Source: Candidatus Binatia bacterium (GTDB lineage: Bacteria > Desulfobacterota_B > Binatia > UBA9968). From it: a stretch of 9,792 nucleotides of DNA. Of the stretch, positions 6,942 through 9,792 are shown piece by piece (position 1 is the stretch's first letter; the number at the start of each line of letters is the position of its first letter). The DNA lies in contig JAICHC010000059.1 of the NCBI GenBank assembly GCA_025922795.1, positions 1 through 9,792 on the forward strand. The letters are read 5' to 3'. The position numbers and the translations under genes are program-made. Under the pieces are notes generated by a model that was given only the letters and a program-made list of their open reading frames with translations, ran no database searches and had not been told where the DNA came from.

Positions 6942-7872
6942 ACATTTCATTGATGGACGAGAAGCTCGCGCCCGGCTTCGGTCCGCCAGCGATGACATAG
7001 ATGGATTGGCCGACAACGGCCACGCCGAGGCCGTGGCGCGCGGTCGGCATCGGCGCCCAGTGCTGCCATTTGTTGGTCGCCGGATCGTAGGATTCGACAT
7101 CTCTGCGGGTGGCGCGGTTGTACTCGCCGCCAAAGATGAAGACTTTGGCGTCGAGCACGGTGCCGGCGATGCCGCTGCGCACGGTCGGGAGAGCGGCGCG
7201 CGACCGCCAGCGGTCCGTCTTGAAATCGTATTCCTCGTTATCTGCGATGCTTCGGTCGTGGTTGCCGTCAATCCGTCCGGCGATGGCGTAGAGCTTGCCG
7301 TTGACCACACCGACCGCGTGGTGATCGCGCGGCGTCGGCAGAGGCGCGCGCTTGGTCCAACGGTCGAGAGCGGGATCGTACTCCTCATTGGCAGCCGAAT
7401 TCTTGCCATTGGAACCGACACCGCCGACGGAGTAAATTTTTCCGTCGGCGATACCGAGAGCAAGCGCGCCGCGCGCCGTCGGCATCGGTTGTTTCACGCT
7501 CCAGCGATTCACTGCGGGATCATATTCGTAGACCGTGGCCACGGAACCAACGCCGGGAATGTAGCCACCGATCAGGTAGATTTTACCGTTGACGGCGGCG
7601 GCACCACTGTGGTGCAGCGGTTGGGGCAAAGAGGCTCGGCGACGCCAACTGTCGTTTGCCGGATCGTATTCCTCAAGCAAGTCACCATTTTTGACATAAC
7701 CGCCCATCAGGTAGATCTTGCCATTTAGTTCAACGGCCGCCACTTCGCTGCGCGGCACCGGCGTGGACGCGCGAGCTTGCCACTTGCCGGGGAGTTGTGC
7801 CGCTGCGTCTGAAACAGAGCCGTCGAGCAGAGCAAGACCGATAATAATCTTGATCAAGCGCTTTAGGCTCAT
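6931..7872 (-). CDS. Exported Kelch-repeat six-bladed beta-propeller protein
   Basis: This 313-residue protein consists of Kelch repeats after an N-terminal signal peptide (MSLKRLIKIIIGLALLDG, likely cleaved after A25 in 'DAAAQ'). Blades begin at 'GKIYLMGG', 'GKIYLIGG', 'GKIYSVGG', 'GKLYAIAG', 'AKVFIFGG' and 'QSIYVIAGG', about 48 residues apart, with the glycine pairs near residues 57, 102, 150, 198, 248 and 296. Each blade continues with an E-Y-D-P turn, a W and 'PxPR'. The C-terminal 'NEMFTP' lacks its W and PR strand, which the N-terminal 'GKWQARASTPVPR' can supply. That predicts a circularly closed six-bladed ring. Kelch propellers usually bind partners or serve as scaffolds, and no catalytic function can be assigned. 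I chose the ATG at 7872 rather than one at 7929 because GAGGG lies five bases upstream and because it places the signal peptide first. Confidence 0.9.
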   Translation of the reverse strand: MSLKRLIKIIIGLALLDGSVSDAAAQLPGKWQARASTPVPRSEVAAVELNGKIYLMGGYVKNGDLLEEYDPANDSWRRRASLPQPLHHSGAAAVNGKIYLIGGYIPGVGSVATVYEYDPAVNRWSVKQPMPTARGALALGIADGKIYSVGGVGSNGKNSAANEEYDPALDRWTKRAPLPTPRDHHAVGVVNGKLYAIAGRIDGNHDRSIADNEEYDFKTDRWRSRAALPTVRSGIAGTVLDAKVFIFGGEYNRATRRDVESYDPATNKWQHWAPMPTARHGLGVAVVGQSIYVIAGGPKPGASFSSINEMFTP

Positions 7873-7877
7873 CGTCA

Positions 7878-7882
7878 CCCTC
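7878..7882 (-). promoter_or_regulatory. Shine-Dalgarno site for the Kelch protein
   Basis: On the minus strand GAGGG lies five bases before the ATG at 7872. It supports the shorter start, which begins with a signal peptide. Confidence 0.6.
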
Positions 7883-7902
7883 AAGATATTCTCCGCGTCA
7901 AA

Positions 7903-7916
7903 ACGCCAAGTGGCGT
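7903..7916. promoter_or_regulatory. 14-bp palindrome upstream of the Kelch gene; possible operator
   Basis: ACGCCA-AG-TGGCGT has two perfect six-base arms separated by two bases, 31 to 44 bases upstream of the Kelch start codon. The short central spacer suits a dimeric DNA-binding protein better than an RNA hairpin loop. It could also be a remnant of a repeat, since 'cgccaag' recurs in intergenic elements. Confidence 0.4.
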
Positions 7917-7974
7917 GTCGGGGCCTCATCCAAGCGAATGCAAGGGAACTCAGAAAGATTTCTCGCGGAGTTTA

Positions 7975-7993
7975 CACTGAGCCTGTCGAAGTG
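7975..7993. repeat. Small dispersed-type palindrome (gagcctgtcga core)
   Basis: CACT-GAGCCTGTCGA-AGTG has four-base inverted arms around an 11-base core. The minus-strand reading CACTTCGACAGGCTCAGTG matches, from memory, the 'ttcgacaggctcag' intergenic repeat common in many proteobacterial genomes. It lies 30 bases downstream of the stop of the heme-oxygenase-like gene and upstream of the Kelch gene. No function is established from this sequence. Confidence 0.5.
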
Positions 7994-8022
7994 GTCGATT
8001 GGACAGCTTGGCGGCCTTCGCT

Positions 8023-8766
8023 CTATGAAGGATACGGATTTTCGAGAGCGTGTTGTTCCATCAACGCGTGCAGGTCGACCATGGTAAAGGCGCAATACTT
8101 GGGATCGTAGCCGAGTTTTTTTGTCGTCTTTCCTTGCTCGACGATGCGCTGGAGGATCATGCGATTCATCGGGCCATGTCCCATGCGCTGTTCGTGTTGC
8201 ACGAGATCGGCCTCGGCGTGTTCGGTGAAGTAAATCGACTGGCGCTTAGTCAAGCCGTAATGGCTTACCAGCGCCGCGCCCCATTGACTAGACCAGTGGG
8301 CGAGAGTTTCCTCGTAAGCGTGCGCGCCCCATAACTCGAAAATCGAGCCGTCTTGAAAAACCCGCCGACAGTAGTCGCTGATCGCCCGGCCGGGCGCGGA
8401 GGCGGGCTGCTCAAATAACTCTTCTTTCGAAAGCCCGAGCGCGTTGGCAGTTTCGAGGAGGATTAGAATATGGCCGGGCGGCTTCGGTGCGATCAGCTCT
8501 TCGGCGATTTTATCGGAGAAGGCAGGCAACAGATCGTAATTCTCGACAAAAAAAGGCAGATGCACGTAATAGGAGACCGCGTTAAGCGCGACGACTTCGA
8601 TGGAAAAAAGTCCCCAGTCCTTAAAAAAGCGGCGAAGGCAGGGCAATGGCAGAGTGCCGGCCCGTAACTGGGTCATAAACTCGCCATGATTGATCTTTTG
8701 ATCCCAGTGGGTGTAGACATCCCGATAAAGGCTATCGACGTATGTTTTGGCCTCAGCACGTTCCAT
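8023..8766 (-). CDS. Heme-oxygenase-like (TenA/CADD-type) putative diiron protein
   Basis: This 247-residue, all-helical protein of the TenA/PqqC/CADD 'iron-containing redox enzyme' type has 'HWDQKINHGEFMTQLRAGTL' near its N-terminus (20-39) as in that fold. Its candidate metal ligands follow the heme-oxygenase-like diiron oxidase pattern. E89 (or E90) and H99 lie in 'AEELIAPKPPGHI', E152 in 'AYEETLAHW', and H183, D187 and H191 in 'EHAEADLVQHE'. The last motif is H-x3-D-x3-H, one residue longer than the usual D-x2-H; H197 in 'MGHG' may compensate. Such enzymes activate O2 in varied biosyntheses, and the substrate here is unknown. I chose the ATG at 8766. The frame is open much further upstream (to 9222), but that part is antisense to the divergent ferritin-like gene. 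The ribosome site is weak. The gene is divergent from the ferritin-like gene and 150 bases upstream of the Kelch gene on the same strand. The fold is likely; metal binding is inferred. Confidence 0.82.
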   Translation of the reverse strand: MERAEAKTYVDSLYRDVYTHWDQKINHGEFMTQLRAGTLPLPCLRRFFKDWGLFSIEVVALNAVSYYVHLPFFVENYDLLPAFSDKIAEELIAPKPPGHILILLETANALGLSKEELFEQPASAPGRAISDYCRRVFQDGSIFELWGAHAYEETLAHWSSQWGAALVSHYGLTKRQSIYFTEHAEADLVQHEQRMGHGPMNRMILQRIVEQGKTTKKLGYDPKYCAFTMVDLHALMEQHALENPYPS

Positions 8767-8901
8767 AGCGGCTTTCGAATGGCTCGACTCGCGGACGTTT
8801 AAGGTTTTAAGCGAAACTTTTATAGGAAGTGATTTTCCTGTATTGTTAATACCTAAAATATTCAGTGTGTCAAACGGCGGCCTGCGACCGTTGGAGGAAT
8901 C
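8767..8901. promoter_or_regulatory. AT-rich divergent control region with two inverted repeats
   Basis: These 135 bases lie between the divergent heme-oxygenase-like and ferritin-like genes. The middle (about 8800-8865) is strikingly AT-rich compared with the surrounding DNA. It holds AGGAA-6-TTCCT (8824-8839) immediately followed by GTATT-3-AATAC (8840-8852). On the plus strand TAAAAT (8854-8859) could serve as a -10. On the minus strand TATAAA (8823-8818) could be a -10, with TTAACA (8849-8844) as a widely spaced -35. GGAGG (8893-8897) is the ribosome site of the ferritin-like gene. It was not recognised as a Fur or other named operator. Confidence 0.5.
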
Positions 8902-9558
8902 ATGCCAGCTCTCAAGTCCGAAGATGTTCTTGAGCAACTGACAACGACCCGGGAAGCGTTCTGGGAGAAAATGAACGCCGAGAGAAAAAGCTACGGCGCG
9001 GAGAAACCGCTCGTGCCCGCCGTGGTCTTGCGCCGGCTGCAATTCGGCGTGGTGATGGAGCGCAAGGCTGCTGAGGTTACCGCGCCCTGGGTAGGCAGAA
9101 TTCCCGACCTCGACCTGCAACAACCGATGTCCGAATATGTCGTAAACGAGCTCAAGCACGCCTCGATCTTGCGTCAGAGAATCACTGAGCTCGACGGTGA
9201 CCCGGATGCACTGTGGAACCAACCGTTGCCGGAGCTTAAAGAACTATGGGATTTTCACTCGGCCCTCGGATCGCTTTGCGAATTGATCGCAAGCGTGCAA
9301 TTCGGCCACGAAGAATTTTTTCCCCGCACTTCAAAATCGTTTATCGAACGAGTCATGCCGATCGATGCTAAAACCGCGGCGATTTACCGTGACACGCTGC
9401 TCGCCGACGAAGAAGGGCACGAGTGGATCGCGCCGGAAATCTTACGACGTTACGCCACGGATGGCGCGATCCAGGAAAAATGCCTGGCCGCTTTAAAGCA
9501 GGGTTGCGAACTCTTCGGTCGGGCGCTTCAGAGCTTTAACCGGAGCATGCCCGGCTAA
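8902..9558 (+). CDS. Ferritin-like putative diiron protein
   Basis: This 218-residue, predominantly helical protein has the ligand pattern of the ferritin-like four-helix bundle. It shows a glutamate in helix A (E53 or E58 in 'VMERKAAEV'), an E-x2-H in helix B (E83/H86 in 'NELKHAS'), a glutamate in helix C (E127 in 'LCELIAS', or E137 in 'FGHEEFF') and a second E-x2-H in helix D (E170/H173 in 'DEEGHEW'). That set would bind two irons. There is no signal peptide or membrane segment. A strong GGAGG lies four bases before the ATG. Its role could be an oxygenase, an electron or iron store, or a rubrerythrin-like peroxide reducer; the sequence does not match a named subfamily that I recognise. It is divergent from the heme-oxygenase-like gene across a shared AT-rich control region, which suggests joint regulation. 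The fold is fairly sure and the function open. Confidence 0.78.
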   Translation: MPALKSEDVLEQLTTTREAFWEKMNAERKSYGAEKPLVPAVVLRRLQFGVVMERKAAEVTAPWVGRIPDLDLQQPMSEYVVNELKHASILRQRITELDGDPDALWNQPLPELKELWDFHSALGSLCELIASVQFGHEEFFPRTSKSFIERVMPIDAKTAAIYRDTLLADEEGHEWIAPEILRRYATDGAIQEKCLAALKQGCELFGRALQSFNRSMPG

Positions 9559-9616
9559 GCGCGGAATTGCTGGATACGGTTACGAGTTTCGAGTAGTACG
9601 TTGTTTCTTTAAAAGC
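9559..9616. other. Short spacer between convergent genes
   Basis: These 58 bases lie between the stop of the ferritin-like gene and the stop of the zinc-ribbon gene. No convincing hairpin-plus-T-run terminator, repeat or small gene was seen. Confidence 0.5.
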
Positions 9617-9792
9617 TCAGTGTTTCGGTTCGATCCTTTTGCCGTAACTTACTTCGCCCTTATCGATGCGGATTGAAAAGCCGCAGTCGGGGTTGGTGCA
9701 CGCCCAGGCTTTAAACATCACCGACGCACCCTCTTGGCCGTAGTCCGATAACGGGATCAGCAGCCCGTTGTTGCATTTTTGGCATTTCGGCA
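9617..9792 (-). CDS. Small zinc-ribbon protein, start at window edge
   Basis: On the minus strand a frame of 57 codons plus a stop enters from the right edge and ends with TGA at 9619-9617. It begins PKCQKCNNGLL and has two cysteine pairs: C-x2-C (third and sixth visible residues) and C-x4-C ('CTNPDC', residues 31-36), the layout of a single zinc ribbon. The tail 'GEVSYGKRIEPKH' is charged and contains no further cysteines. The two bases before the first full codon are TG, so the start codon (ATG, GTG or TTG) probably straddles the edge, giving a 58-residue protein starting MPKCQKC. The frame is too short for standard gene callers at this window edge. Zinc ribbons of this size usually contact nucleic acid or proteins; the partner is unknown. 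It is convergent with the ferritin-like gene. Confidence 0.75.
   Translation of the reverse strand, partial: PKCQKCNNGLLIPLSDYGQEGASVMFKAWACTNPDCGFSIRIDKGEVSYGKRIEPKH

Noticed and set aside
8015..8031. CCTTC-7-GAAGG hairpin at the end of the heme-oxygenase-like gene as a terminator
   Set aside because: The stem has only five pairs, overlaps the stop codon and has no T-run downstream on the minus strand.
8767..9222. N-terminal extension of the heme-oxygenase-like frame (152 extra codons on the minus strand)
   Set aside because: The added sequence is antisense to the ferritin-like gene and crosses the AT-rich divergent spacer. It lacks family similarity, and the conserved fold begins just after the ATG at 8766.
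1..9792. CRISPR array, tRNA, transposase or phage genes
   Set aside because: No regularly spaced repeats, cloverleaf-like sequence or mobile-element protein was found on either strand.

Overview
The window is a 9.8 kb stretch of chromosome-like, GC-rich bacterial DNA (by eye about 58-60% G+C). Short metabolic genes are separated by repeat-laden spacers. The gene types and the style of the intergenic repeats resemble uncultured soil 'Deltaproteobacteria'/Binatota-like or related lineages. That is an impression only: no rRNA, tRNA or marker gene is present to fix the taxonomy. I see no phage, IS transposase, CRISPR array or tRNA.

Layout. (1) 1-188: left edge, with a weak unidentified minus-strand open frame and a spacer. 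(2) 189-653 (+): HbpS/GlcG-like heme-binding-family protein. (3) 654-856: spacer between convergent genes, with short repeats and a clear 16-bp imperfect hairpin. (4) 857-2560 (-): acetolactate-synthase-like thiamine-diphosphate enzyme of unassigned substrate. (5) 2561-2698: divergent promoter region. (6) 2699-5683 (+): bifunctional proline catabolic enzyme PutA of the short (type A) kind. (7) 5684-5915: spacer carrying a nested imperfect palindrome of about 143 bp. (8) 5916-6941 (+): YheT-type alpha/beta hydrolase, overlapping by 11 bp the tail of (9) 6931-7872 (-): exported six-bladed Kelch beta-propeller. (10) 7873-8022: spacer with a 14-bp palindrome and a dispersed-type small palindrome. 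(11) 8023-8766 (-): heme-oxygenase-like (TenA/CADD-type) putative diiron protein. (12) 8767-8901: AT-rich divergent control region. (13) 8902-9558 (+): ferritin-like putative diiron protein. (14) 9617-9792 (-): small zinc-ribbon protein whose start codon lies exactly at the right edge.

How they work together. PutA oxidises proline to glutamate, and the divergent TPP enzyme could handle a 2-keto acid, but no pathway can be proved from the neighbourhood. The most unusual region is the right-hand end. Two different all-helical, metal-ligand-rich proteins, one heme-oxygenase-like and one ferritin-like, are transcribed divergently from one AT-rich segment that holds two small inverted repeats. This looks like a co-regulated redox or oxygenase pair, and it is the best candidate here for an undescribed system. 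The remaining genes look like ordinary housekeeping or accessory metabolism. The intergenic spacers contain several different kinds of small palindromic repeat.
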